From an uncultured Lachnospiraceae bacterium (lineage in GTDB: Bacteria > Bacillota > Clostridia > Lachnospirales > Lachnospiraceae), in assembly GCA_947068385.1 (NCBI GenBank), contig CAMTBF010000220.1, forward strand, positions 1 through 6,497: a stretch of DNA of 6,497 bases, written 5' to 3'. The notes under the pieces were generated by a model that was not told where the DNA came from, did not search any database, and saw only the letters and a program-made list of their open reading frames with translations. The position numbers and the translations under genes were made by a program. Shown one piece after another: positions 1 to 5,442 of the stretch; within the stretch, counting starts at the first letter, position 1, and every line of letters begins with the position of its first letter.

Positions 1-69
1 GCTGGTGCCATCTGTACGGCCATGTCCACGTCAGCTTCGAGTGGACATGGCCGTACAGATGGCACCAGC
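1..69. repeat. Perfect 29-bp inverted repeat at the window edge
   Basis: Bases 1-29 are the exact reverse complement of bases 41-69, separated by 11 bases. The right arm is authentic phosphoesterase coding sequence, encoding the active-site stretch ending in GHVH. The left arm is the same segment turned around. The repeat begins exactly at base 1, so it may extend beyond the window. A fold-back chimera at a contig end is the simplest explanation; a real palindrome cannot be excluded from sequence alone. Confidence 0.97.
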
Positions 70-448
70 CGTAGTAATGATGGTTGAAGCAGGGGATGGG
101 ATAGTGGCTGAGCACCATCCCCTTCCCCTCGGGGAACGTCAGCTCCTTATAGTCCGCAATCTCCATGAAGAGGGACTGGAACTCCCGGTTCTTCAGCAGC
201 TTCCTGTCGTGGTTCCCCACGATTAAGTGCTTCTTCCCGTTCAGCGCCCTGAGGATCTCGTTGGTCTTGGTGGCGTTATGCCAGCTGACGTCCCCCAGGA
301 CGAACACCTCGTCGTCCGGGCCCACCGCGTCGTTCCAGTTCTCCATCAGGGCCCTGTCGTGCTCCTCTATGGTCCTGAAGGGCCTGTTGTCAAAGGCCAG
401 GGCGTTCTCATGCCCGAAATGGGTGTCCGCGATAAAAAAGTATGCCAT
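1..448 (-). CDS. Metallophosphoesterase (calcineurin-like), 3' end missing
   Basis: This is a small calcineurin-like phosphoesterase, a di-metal hydrolase of phosphate esters; the substrate is unknown. About 149 codons are visible and the frame stays open to the edge. The metal-binding motifs appear in family order: D8-x-H10 with GH at 12-13 near the N-terminus, GD at 52-53, GNHD at 78-81, an SH pair at 114-115 followed by YPIP, and GHVH at 133-136. The ATG at 448 has a GGGAGGAGGG ribosome binding site 4 to 5 bases upstream and lies 13 bases after the cysteine hydrolase stop, so the two are probably co-transcribed. Residues after H136 are suspect: bases 1-29 are an exact inverted copy of bases 41-69, so the last dozen codons (reading KLTWTWPYRWHQ) do not look native. 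There is no signal peptide or membrane segment, so it is expected to be cytoplasmic. The family assignment is firm; the function is not. Confidence 0.88.
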   Translation of the reverse strand, partial: MAYFFIADTHFGHENALAFDNRPFRTIEEHDRALMENWNDAVGPDDEVFVLGDVSWHNATKTNEILRALNGKKHLIVGNHDRKLLKNREFQSLFMEIADYKELTFPEGKGMVLSHYPIPCFNHHYYGWCHLYGHVHSKLTWTWPYRWHQ

Positions 449-461
449 CGGGCCCTCCTCC

Positions 462-992
462 CTATGCGCCGATGATATCGATCTGGCACATCCGCATGGT
501 CTCCAGCGCGGCCTCATGGGTCTTCGGCGTCACGCCGGCACAGCAGGCGGCATCCACGCTGATGGGCACTTCCGGGAAATGGGCCTTCAGCAGCAGCGCG
601 TTGGACACCACGCAGATGTCCGTGCACAGTCCCACCAGCTGGATCTCCACCTGGCCCCCTGCGGCCAGCCTGCCGATCTCCTCCACCAGCTTCGTGGAGC
701 CGAATGTCCCTTTTTCGATGGTGCGGTAATCCTTCTCCGACAGGGCGTACATCACCTTTTCGTTCAGGAGCCACCCGTCGCTGTCCTTGATGCAATGGGG
801 CACGGGGAGCTTCTTCCCCTCCGCCGTCTCCAGGTAATCCGGGCCATGGGTGTCCAGGGTGGCGAATATCCTGCCCTCGAAGCCCTCTATCTTCGCTGCC
901 ACATTGTCCACGATCCCCAGGGCTTCCTCCGTGCCCAGCGCCCCGTCCACGAAGTCCCTCTGCATGTCTACCACTACCAAAATCCTCTCCAT
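462..992 (-). CDS. Cysteine hydrolase (isochorismatase/nicotinamidase family)
   Basis: This 176-residue protein belongs to the cysteine hydrolase superfamily that includes nicotinamidase and isochorismatase, which cleave amide or ether-type bonds through a cysteine nucleophile. The catalytic triad is visible: D9 in VVVDMQRDF, K94 in EKGTFGST, and C127 in GLCTDICV, the motif that carries the nucleophile. D47, H49 and H66 match the positions of the nicotinamidase metal ligands, which favours a nicotinamidase-like amidase over isochorismatase. Nicotinamide as substrate is inference; pncA would be a possible symbol but is not proven. The ATG at 992 has an AGGAGG site about 6 bases upstream. The gene lies 71 bases after rplT, just past an intrinsic terminator, and is followed after 13 bases by the phosphoesterase. 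It is cytoplasmic and full length. Confidence 0.92.
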   Translation of the reverse strand: MERILVVVDMQRDFVDGALGTEEALGIVDNVAAKIEGFEGRIFATLDTHGPDYLETAEGKKLPVPHCIKDSDGWLLNEKVMYALSEKDYRTIEKGTFGSTKLVEEIGRLAAGGQVEIQLVGLCTDICVVSNALLLKAHFPEVPISVDAACCAGVTPKTHEAALETMRMCQIDIIGA

Positions 993-1017
993 GAGATCCT
1001 CCTCTCTCCTGACTGTG

Positions 1018-1051
1018 AAAAACCCCGGGACAGACTATGTTCCCGGGGTTT
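1018..1051 (-). terminator. Intrinsic terminator after rplT
   Basis: On the minus strand an 11-bp perfect stem (AAACCCCGGGA at 1051-1041 with TCCCGGGGTTT at 1030-1020) closes a 10-base loop and runs into a T tract (complement of 1018-1022). It starts 12 bases past the rplT stop and should end the infC-rpmI-rplT transcript. Only 25 bases separate the T tract from the next start codon. Confidence 0.9.
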
Positions 1052-1063
1052 GCTTTTGCCTGG

Positions 1064-1420
1064 TCATGCCAGCTTGCTCTTGGCCAGCTCCGCCAGCGTC
1101 TTGAAGCCGTCGGCATCGTTCACTGCCATCTCTGCCAGCATCTTCCTGTTGATCTCCACCTCAGCCAGCTTCAGGCCGTACATGAACCTGCTGTAGGACA
1201 GGCCGTTCATCCTGGCCGCAGCGTTGATGCGGGCAATCCAAAGCTGCCTGAACTGGCGCTTCCTCTCTTTTCTGCCCCTGTATGCGGTGGCGAGGGCCCT
1301 CATGACGGACTGCTTCGCGATCCTGTACTGTTTGCTCCTCGCTCCCCTGTAGCCCTTGGCGAGCTTCAATACTCTTTTATGCTTTTTCTTGGCGTTCAAG
1401 CCACCTTTAATTCTTGCCAT
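1064..1420 (-). CDS. rplT: 50S ribosomal protein L20
   Basis: L20 binds 23S rRNA early in assembly of the large subunit. In many bacteria it also represses its own operon by binding the infC leader mRNA. The 118 residues are the usual length. The N-terminus [24 protein letters not shown] is the characteristic long basic helix, and the globular C-terminal domain begins near residue 60 ([17 protein letters not shown], then [21 protein letters not shown]). The ATG at 1420 follows an AGGAGGAG site at good spacing. It is the last gene of infC-rpmI-rplT, 47 bases after the rpmI stop, and is followed directly by a strong terminator. Nothing in the sequence looks abnormal. Confidence 0.99.
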   Translation of the reverse strand: MARIKGGLNAKKKHKRVLKLAKGYRGARSKQYRIAKQSVMRALATAYRGRKERKRQFRQLWIARINAAARMNGLSYSRFMYGLKLAEVEINRKMLAEMAVNDADGFKTLAELAKSKLA

Positions 1421-1467
1421 TCTTAATCTCCTCCTGATTCAAAATTCACCAACACATCTTGTCCGCC

Positions 1468-1665
1468 TTATAAGTAGGGCAGGATCTTCTTCATGTTCTT
1501 CTCGTTCGTCTTGTCCGTTATAGCGGGCTTCCTCAGATTACGTTTGGTCTTCCGAGACTTCTTGGTCAAGATATGGCTCTTGTAAGCCTTGTTCCTTTTC
1601 AGCTTACCCGTTCCGGTCATTTTAAAACGCTTTGCAGCAGATCTGTTTGTCTTCATTTTGGGCAT
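1468..1665 (-). CDS. rpmI: 50S ribosomal protein L35
   Basis: L35 is a small, very basic large-subunit ribosomal protein. The 65 residues match the family length. The start [24 protein letters not shown] and the internal [20 protein letters not shown] are typical. The final residues (KKILPYL) are the usual hydrophobic tail. The ATG at 1665 is preceded by a full AGGAGG site about 8 bases upstream. The gene lies between infC (90-base gap) and rplT (47-base gap) in the classical order and is expected to share their transcript and the L20-mediated control of the operon. Confidence 0.99.
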   Translation of the reverse strand: MPKMKTNRSAAKRFKMTGTGKLKRNKAYKSHILTKKSRKTKRNLRKPAITDKTNEKNMKKILPYL

Positions 1666-1755
1666 AGCAATTTCCTCCTAAATTTAAATAATCTATATAT
1701 ACTCGGCGATAGATCCTTTACAGCAAGACGCCGTTTATATATGAGCCTGTGCGCT

Positions 1756-2262
1756 CTAGCGCTTTTCCGCCAGGAACATGGTCATGCTCCTGCCCTCTAC
1801 CTTGGGGGCCTTCTCGATCACCGCGATATCGGCCACGCTCTGGGCGAAATCGTCCAGGATGTGCTTGCTGGTGTTCATATGGGCCATCTCACGGCCTCGG
1901 AAGCGGAGCGTTATCTTCACCTTGTCGCCCTTGCTCAGGAACTTCCTGGCGGCGTTGACCTTGGTGTTCAGGTCGTTGGTGTCGATGTTGGGCGAGAGGC
2001 GGATCTCCTTGATCTCAATGGTCCTCTGCTTCTTCTTGGCTTCCTTTTCCTTTCTGACCATCTCATACTTGTACTTCCCGTAATCGACGATTTTGCATAC
2101 CGGGGGCTTCGCGGTGGGGGCAATCTTTACCAAGTCCAGGCCCGCCTCCTCAGCCATTCTCATGGCTTCCCTCGTAGGCATGACGCCCAGCTGCGCGCCG
2201 TCTTCGCCAACCAGGCGAATCTCCTTGTCCCGAATCTGTTCGTTAATCATTAAATCGCTAAT
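1756..2262 (-). CDS. infC: Translation initiation factor IF-3 (probable AUU start)
   Basis: IF-3 binds the 30S subunit, keeps it apart from 50S and checks start-codon and initiator tRNA pairing. From the chosen start the product is 168 residues, a normal length. The N-domain runs from MINEQIRDKEIRL to the signature KPPVCKIVDYGKYKYE (residues 52-67). A charged linker follows (about 68-80). The C-domain begins near IKEIRLSPNID and ends in GRSMTMFLAEKR. The start is chosen because GGGGAGG (2278-2272) lies 9 bases before ATT at 2262, whereas the ATG at 2250 is 21 bases away and the ATGs at 2280 and 2298 lie at or before the ribosome binding site; 2298 falls inside a hairpin loop. A rare AUU start is well known for infC, where it lets IF-3 repress its own translation. 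If AUU is not used, ATG 2250 is the next best choice. The gene heads the infC-rpmI-rplT operon. Confidence 0.96.
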   Translation of the reverse strand: MSDLMINEQIRDKEIRLVGEDGAQLGVMPTREAMRMAEEAGLDLVKIAPTAKPPVCKIVDYGKYKYEMVRKEKEAKKKQRTIEIKEIRLSPNIDTNDLNTKVNAARKFLSKGDKVKITLRFRGREMAHMNTSKHILDDFAQSVADIAVIEKAPKVEGRSMTMFLAEKR

Positions 2263-2435
2263 GGTCTTATACCTCCCCATAAGAAAAGTGGATAGCATGA
2301 CTATCCACTTTCACTCATTCAGCCCAGGGGCAGCCCGATGTCTGCCTGTGAAATCCATATCGTGAACGCTTACTGGCCCGATTGCCGTAAGGTGAGAGCG
2401 GATACTCTGCTTTGTCAATGTGTTCCTCACACATT
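2263..2435 (-). ncRNA. infC 5' leader, candidate L20-type autoregulatory leader
   Basis: About 172 bases separate the predicted transcription start (near 2435) from infC, long for a simple untranslated region. The RNA can begin with a 7-bp hairpin (2435-2429 with 2423-2417, loop GAGGA). It can then form a GGCAG/CTGCC hairpin around 2349-2328, and it ends with an 11-bp hairpin just before the ribosome binding site. In Firmicutes such infC leaders commonly bind ribosomal protein L20 and cause premature termination. That this one does so is inferred from position, length and the terminal hairpin; I could not match it to the family consensus. Confidence 0.55.
2279..2311 (-). terminator. Attenuator-like hairpin before the infC ribosome binding site
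   Basis: AAAGTGGATAG (2311-2301) pairs perfectly with CTATCCACTTT (2295-2285) across a 5-base loop. It is followed by the T-rich tail TCTTAT and directly by the GGGGAGG site. The 11-bp stem plus T-rich tail resembles an intrinsic terminator placed inside the leader, the expected position for attenuation of the infC operon. The T tract is imperfect, so it may instead act by masking or spacing the ribosome binding site. Confidence 0.65.
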
Positions 2436-2440
2436 TAATA

Positions 2441-2469
2441 AATTTACCATAGATTCCATCTGCTGTCAA
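2441..2469 (-). promoter_or_regulatory. Sigma-A promoter of infC-rpmI-rplT
   Basis: On the minus strand a perfect -35 box TTGACA (2469-2464) is followed by a 17-base spacer and TAAATT (2446-2441, four of six matches to TATAAT). The predicted start is near 2435. A run of A-tracts lies immediately upstream. The position, just after the DUF1540 gene and before the structured leader, fits the operon promoter. Confidence 0.8.
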
Positions 2470-2476
2470 TATCCGA

Positions 2477-2517
2477 TTTTTCTTTTTTTAGGTTTTTCAG
2501 CGTTTTTTTGGTTTTTT
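2477..2517 (-). promoter_or_regulatory. A-tract (UP-element-like) region upstream of the infC promoter
   Basis: Read on the minus strand, five runs of 5 to 7 A (2517-2512, 2509-2503, 2497-2493, 2489-2483, 2481-2477) occupy the segment just upstream of the -35 box, with centres roughly 7 to 11 bases apart. This is the position and composition of an UP element that contacts the RNA polymerase alpha subunit, and such spacing can bend DNA. It occupies the short stretch between the DUF1540 stop and the infC promoter. Confidence 0.55.
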
Positions 2518-2518
2518 C

Positions 2519-2839
2519 CTACTTCTCGGTGAACGTGGCGCATTCCGTGCCCCTGCAGTCGCAGGCCCCGCAGCCCTTGATGTCCACATGGTCGGCATGG
2601 CATTTGTAGTTGGAATTGTAGACACATTTCACCGCTTCGCAGTCTATGCTGATGGTCTTGCTGGGATGCACCACGGAGCTCTTGAAGGAATCCATGCCCT
2701 CCCGCCTCTGGGTGAAGCTCTCGCAGCAGGTGTCCCCGCAGCTGCAGGCCTTCTGTCCGCCTACCATGATGTCCCCTTTGGAGCACAGGTGCTGCTCGTT
2801 GTAGCCGCAGTTTTCCACTGCGCATTTCAAATCCGCCAT
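2519..2839 (-). CDS. DUF1540 domain-containing cysteine-rich protein (two domains)
   Basis: This 106-residue protein has two copies of the DUF1540 domain, a short cysteine-rich module of unknown function found mainly in Firmicutes and Actinobacteria. Domain 1 covers residues 4-42 (C6, C11, C19, C32, C34, C38, C39). Domain 2 covers residues 65-103 (C67, C72, C80, C90, C93, C95, C100). Each follows the pattern C-x4-C-x-YN, then C, then a CxC pair, ending in C followed by a phenylalanine. The fourteen cysteines suggest metal binding or disulfides (inference). The ATG at 2839 is chosen because AAGGAGG lies 5 bases upstream; the frame stays open back to an ATG at 2986, but that stretch lacks a good ribosome binding site and resembles no domain. 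There is no signal peptide. It lies alone between thrS and infC, and a sigma-G-like promoter upstream hints at expression in the forespore. Confidence 0.93.
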   Translation of the reverse strand: MADLKCAVENCGYNEQHLCSKGDIMVGGQKACSCGDTCCESFTQRREGMDSFKSSVVHPSKTISIDCEAVKCVYNSNYKCHADHVDIKGCGACDCRGTECATFTEK

Positions 2840-2931
2840 ATTAGCCTCCTTCTGCGCTGCTGTCACTTTTCGCTCACGCGGATTCGCGGCAAGCAGCGCG
2901 GAGGCGGCGGATCCGGGCAGAATCTGCTCCG

Positions 2932-2953
2932 GCACCGCCCTTGTGTGCGGTGC
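2932..2953 (-). other. Hairpin in the DUF1540 gene leader
   Basis: GCACCGC (2932-2938) and GCGGTGC (2947-2953) form a perfect 7-bp stem with an 8-base loop, 93 bases or more upstream of the DUF1540 start codon. There is no T tract after it on the minus strand, so it is not a terminator. Its role, if any, is unknown. Confidence 0.4.
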
Positions 2954-2972
2954 GCCTGCAGTCCTGTCAGGA

Positions 2973-3004
2973 TTAGTATGCCTCATTTACGTCCGGCCTA
3001 TTCC
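2973..3004 (-). promoter_or_regulatory. Candidate sigma-G/F-type promoter of the DUF1540 gene
   Basis: On the minus strand GGAATA (3004-2999) is followed by an 18-base spacer and CATACTAA (2980-2973). The forespore sigma-G consensus is close to TGAATA, 17 to 18 bases, CATACTA, so the -10 matches in full and the -35 in five of six positions. No sigma-A promoter is evident in the 215 bases between thrS and this gene. The match is short, so this remains a prediction. Confidence 0.45.
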
Positions 3005-3054
3005 GGGAAATCTCCGGGAATCTTCGCCCTTTCGGTTCCGGTTCGGGCAGCCTT

Positions 3055-5022
3055 TCATGCCTTAACGGTCTCCTGTGCCTCCTCCTTCCGAATCTCCTTG
3101 GTGCGAATCTCCTCACAGATCTGATCCAGGAACGCGGCTAACGGCTTCTGCCCTTCGTCCCCCGCGAAACGGCTCCTGACGGACACCAGCCCTTCCTCTT
3201 CCTCCTGCTGGCCCACCACCAGCATGTAGGGCACCCTGTCCAGCCTGGCCTCGCGGATCTTGAAGCCGATTTTTTCGGAGCGGTTGTCCACGGTGGCGTC
3301 GATGTCCTTTGCCTTCAGCTCTTTCAGCACCTTTGCGGCATAGGCCTCGTATTTCTCCGAAATCGGAAGCACCCGCACCTGCTCCGGGCACAGCCAGGTA
3401 GGGAACTTGCCCGCGTACTTCTCGATCAGCCAGGCCAAAGTCCGCTCGTAGCAGCCGATGGAGGTCCTGTGGATGATATAGGGGCGCACCTTGTCGCCGT
3501 TCTCATCGATGTAGTACATGTCGAACTGCTCCGCCAGCAGGGCGTCCCACTGGATGGTGATCATGGTGTCCTCCTTGCCGTATACGTTCTTGGCGTTGAT
3601 GTCCACCTTGGGCCCGTAGAAGGCGGCCTCCCCCACATCCTCTGTGAAGGGGATGCCAAGCTCGTTCAGCACCTGGCGGATATGGCCTTCCGTCTCCTCC
3701 CAGACTTCCGGCTCCCCGATATATTTCTCACGGTTCTCCGGATCCCATTTGGACAGATGATAGGTCACGTCCTCCTCCAGCCCCAAAGTCTGCAGACAGT
3801 ACTGGGCCAGGGCGATGCAGCCCTTGAACTCCTCCACCATCTGGTCCGGCCTGACGATCAGGTGTCCCTCGGAGATGGTGAACTGCCGTACCCTGGTGAG
3901 GCCGTGCATCTCGCCGGAATCCTCGTTGCGGAACAGCGTTGACGTCTCGCCGTAACGGCAGGGCATGTCGCGGTAGGACTTCTGGCTGTTCTTGAACACA
4001 TAGTACTGGAAGGGGCAGGTCATGGGCCGCAGGGCGAAGACTTCCTTGTCTTTCTCCTCGTCCCCCAGCACGAACATGCCCTCCTTATAATGGTCCCAGT
4101 GGCCGGAGATTCTGTACAGGTCGCTCTTTGCCATCAGCGGGGTCTTGGTGCGCACATAGCCCCACTCCTTGTCCTCCAGGTCTTCGATCCAGCGCTGGAG
4201 CTTCATGACCATCTTCGTCCCCTTGGGGGTCAGCAGGGGCAGGCCCTGTCCGATCACGTCCACGGTGGTGAACAGCTCCATCTCCCGGCCCAGCCTGTTG
4301 TGGTCCCGGCGCTTGGCGTCCTCCATGCGCTCCAGATGGGCCGCAAGCTCTTCCTTCTTATTATAGGCCGTGCCATAGATGCGCTGGAGCCTGGCCCTGT
4401 CGGAATCCCCTCTCCAGTAGGCCATGGAGGAGGAAATCAGCTTGAAGGCCTTGACCCCCTTGGTGCTCATCAGATGGGGCCCGGCGCAGAGATCCACGAA
4501 CTCTCCCTGCCGATAGAAGGAAATCTCCGCGTCCTCCGGAAGGTCCTGAATCAGCTCCACCTTGTAGGGCTCGCCCCTGTCCTCCATGAACTGGATCGCC
4601 TCGGCCCTGGGCAGGGTAAAGCGCTCCAGCTTCGCGCCCTGCTTGATGATCTTCTTCATCTCGGCCTCGATGGCGTCCAGATCCTCCCTGGAAAAGGGCT
4701 CGTGGTCGAAATCGTAGTAGAATCCCGTATCGATGCTGGGGCCGATGGCCAGCTTCACCTGGGGGAAGAGGCTCTTCACCGCCTCCGCCAGCACATGGGA
4801 CGCGGTATGGCGGATGGTGGCCAGGCCCTCCGGGTCGTTCGCCGTGCAGATGCTCAGCTCGCAGTCCCTGTCGATGACTGTCCGCAGGTCCACCACCTTG
4901 CCGTCCACCCTGCCGCAGCAGGCCGCCCTGGCCAGCCCCTCGCTGATGTCCATGGCGATGTCGTACACGCTGAGCGCGTTCTCATACTCTTTTACGGAAC
5001 CGTCCTTTAATGTGATCTTCAT
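3055..5022 (-). CDS. thrS: Threonyl-tRNA synthetase
   Basis: ThrRS activates threonine with ATP and charges tRNA-Thr in the cytoplasm. The 655 residues are of normal length. In order there are a TGS domain (1-60), the editing domain with HxxxH (H72, H76) and C179-x3-H183 that removes mischarged serine, the class II catalytic core (about 250-535), and the anticodon-binding domain (about 545-645). The catalytic zinc ligands are C336 (RPMTCP), H387 (FTISEGH) and H518 (IIHRTSIG). Motif 2 includes RYGETSTLFRNE (356-367) and motif 3 includes IGCYERTLAWLIE. The RPMTCPFQ version of the zinc loop, instead of the RPMNCPGH form, is to my knowledge normal in related Clostridia. The ATG at 5022 follows AGAAGGGA and overlaps the stop of the upstream membrane-protein gene as ATGA, suggesting translational coupling. 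Expression should be controlled by the T-box leader at 5409-5700. No clear terminator follows. Confidence 0.99.
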   Translation of the reverse strand: MKITLKDGSVKEYENALSVYDIAMDISEGLARAACCGRVDGKVVDLRTVIDRDCELSICTANDPEGLATIRHTASHVLAEAVKSLFPQVKLAIGPSIDTGFYYDFDHEPFSREDLDAIEAEMKKIIKQGAKLERFTLPRAEAIQFMEDRGEPYKVELIQDLPEDAEISFYRQGEFVDLCAGPHLMSTKGVKAFKLISSSMAYWRGDSDRARLQRIYGTAYNKKEELAAHLERMEDAKRRDHNRLGREMELFTTVDVIGQGLPLLTPKGTKMVMKLQRWIEDLEDKEWGYVRTKTPLMAKSDLYRISGHWDHYKEGMFVLGDEEKDKEVFALRPMTCPFQYYVFKNSQKSYRDMPCRYGETSTLFRNEDSGEMHGLTRVRQFTISEGHLIVRPDQMVEEFKGCIALAQYCLQTLGLEEDVTYHLSKWDPENREKYIGEPEVWEETEGHIRQVLNELGIPFTEDVGEAAFYGPKVDINAKNVYGKEDTMITIQWDALLAEQFDMYYIDENGDKVRPYIIHRTSIGCYERTLAWLIEKYAGKFPTWLCPEQVRVLPISEKYEAYAAKVLKELKAKDIDATVDNRSEKIGFKIREARLDRVPYMLVVGQQEEEEGLVSVRSRFAGDEGQKPLAAFLDQICEEIRTKEIRKEEAQETVKA

Positions 5023-5348
5023 CTCTGTCCCTTCTCCCTTCTCCTTCTGCAGGCCCTTCTGCAGCCGCAGCCTTTCTTTCCCTGTTCTTTTTTCGATCCT
5101 TTTTCCTGCCCCAGCTTCCCGGTGCCTGCCTCACAGCCGCTGCCGTCTCCATTGCCGCAGCCGCTGCCGTTCCCGTTGCCGCAGCCGATGATGACGCCGT
5201 GGGTCATGGGCGCCATCCGCAGGCCCCGGACGATCCCGGCCAGCAGGCATAGGCCCGCGATCATCCAGAGGGTCGCCTTCGTCATGGTCACCTCTCCGTC
5301 GAAGCAGATCTCCTTCAGCTTCCTGCATCTGTCTCTGAAATCTTCCAT
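5019..5348 (-). CDS. Small single-pass membrane protein coupled to thrS
   Basis: I do not recognise this 109-residue protein. A charged N-terminus (MEDFRDRCRKLKEICFDGE, 1-19) leads to one hydrophobic segment (about 26-44, LWMIAGLCLLAGIVRGL). The conserved-looking turn APMTHGVIIG (46-55) follows, then two tandem eight-residue repeats CGNGxGSG (56-71) and a lysine/arginine-rich tail with GCGCRRACRRRR near the end. By the positive-inside rule the basic residues on both sides of the segment leave the topology unclear. The ATG at 5348 is supported by an AAGGAGAGG site roughly 7 to 10 bases upstream and by starting just after the T-box terminator; an upstream in-frame ATG at 5408 overlaps the terminator and is unlikely. 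The stop overlaps the thrS start (ATGA), so the two should be translated together when tRNA-Thr is uncharged. The overlap and the sensible membrane segment argue that it is real. Function is unknown. Confidence 0.72.
   Translation of the reverse strand: MEDFRDRCRKLKEICFDGEVTMTKATLWMIAGLCLLAGIVRGLRMAPMTHGVIIGCGNGNGSGCGNGDGSGCEAGTGKLGQEKGSKKEQGKKGCGCRRACRRRREKGQR
5136..5183 (-). repeat. Two tandem 24-bp repeats encoding CGNGxGSG
   Basis: Codons 56-63 and 64-71 of the small membrane protein are near-identical 24-base units, differing at only a few bases. They encode CGNGNGSG and then CGNGDGSG, and a further Cys begins a degenerate third unit. Such short in-frame repeats can change copy number by slippage. 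Confidence 0.85.
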
Positions 5349-5408
5349 TTCCTGTCCTCTCCTTTTCCTTCTTGTAGGCCAGAATCCGGCAGGGGAATGC
5401 CGATGCAC

Positions 5409-5442
5409 AAAAAAGCCCCCTGCAATATCGCTATTGCAAGGG
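5409..5442 (-). terminator. T-box intrinsic terminator
   Basis: On the minus strand CCCTTGCAATA (5442-5432) pairs with TATTGCAGGGG (5427-5417), with one G-U pair and a GCGA tetraloop, followed by GC and six T (5414-5409). It is the conditional terminator that competes with the T-box antiterminator. The membrane-protein gene starts 61 bases downstream. Confidence 0.95.

Noticed and set aside
165..1196. A 343-codon plus-strand open frame
   Set aside because: It lies antisense to the phosphoesterase, cysteine hydrolase and rplT, all with clear family motifs and ribosome binding sites. It shows no domain and arises from GC-rich codons read on the other strand.
1676..1755. Possible regulatory hairpin between infC and rpmI
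   Set aside because: Only a 5-bp CGGCG/CGCCG stem with a 20-base loop and a tiny GCGCT/AGCGC palindrome at the infC stop are visible; neither is convincing.
2477..2517. Plus-strand terminator T tracts
   Set aside because: The T runs on the plus strand have no GC-rich stem before them and no plus-strand gene to terminate. They are better read as A-tracts upstream of the minus-strand infC promoter.
2840..2986. N-terminal extension of the DUF1540 protein to the ATG at 2986
   Set aside because: The stretch is open but has no Shine-Dalgarno at 2986, is low in recognisable protein character, and is followed by a strong AAGGAGG directly before the ATG at 2839.
2990..3054. Terminator after thrS
   Set aside because: The repeated CCGGAACCG and TCCCGGA-like stretches give only short stems, and no T tract follows on the minus strand.
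4090..5010. A 306-codon plus-strand open frame opposite thrS
   Set aside because: It is fully antisense to an unambiguous ThrRS and is rich in H, L, G and Q as expected of a mirror frame. No ribosome binding site or domain is visible.
3300..5022. ThrRS as an unusual or novel synthetase because of RPMTCPFQ in place of RPMNCPGH
   Set aside because: All zinc, editing and class II residues are present, and this motif version is, from general knowledge, common in ThrRS of related Clostridia.
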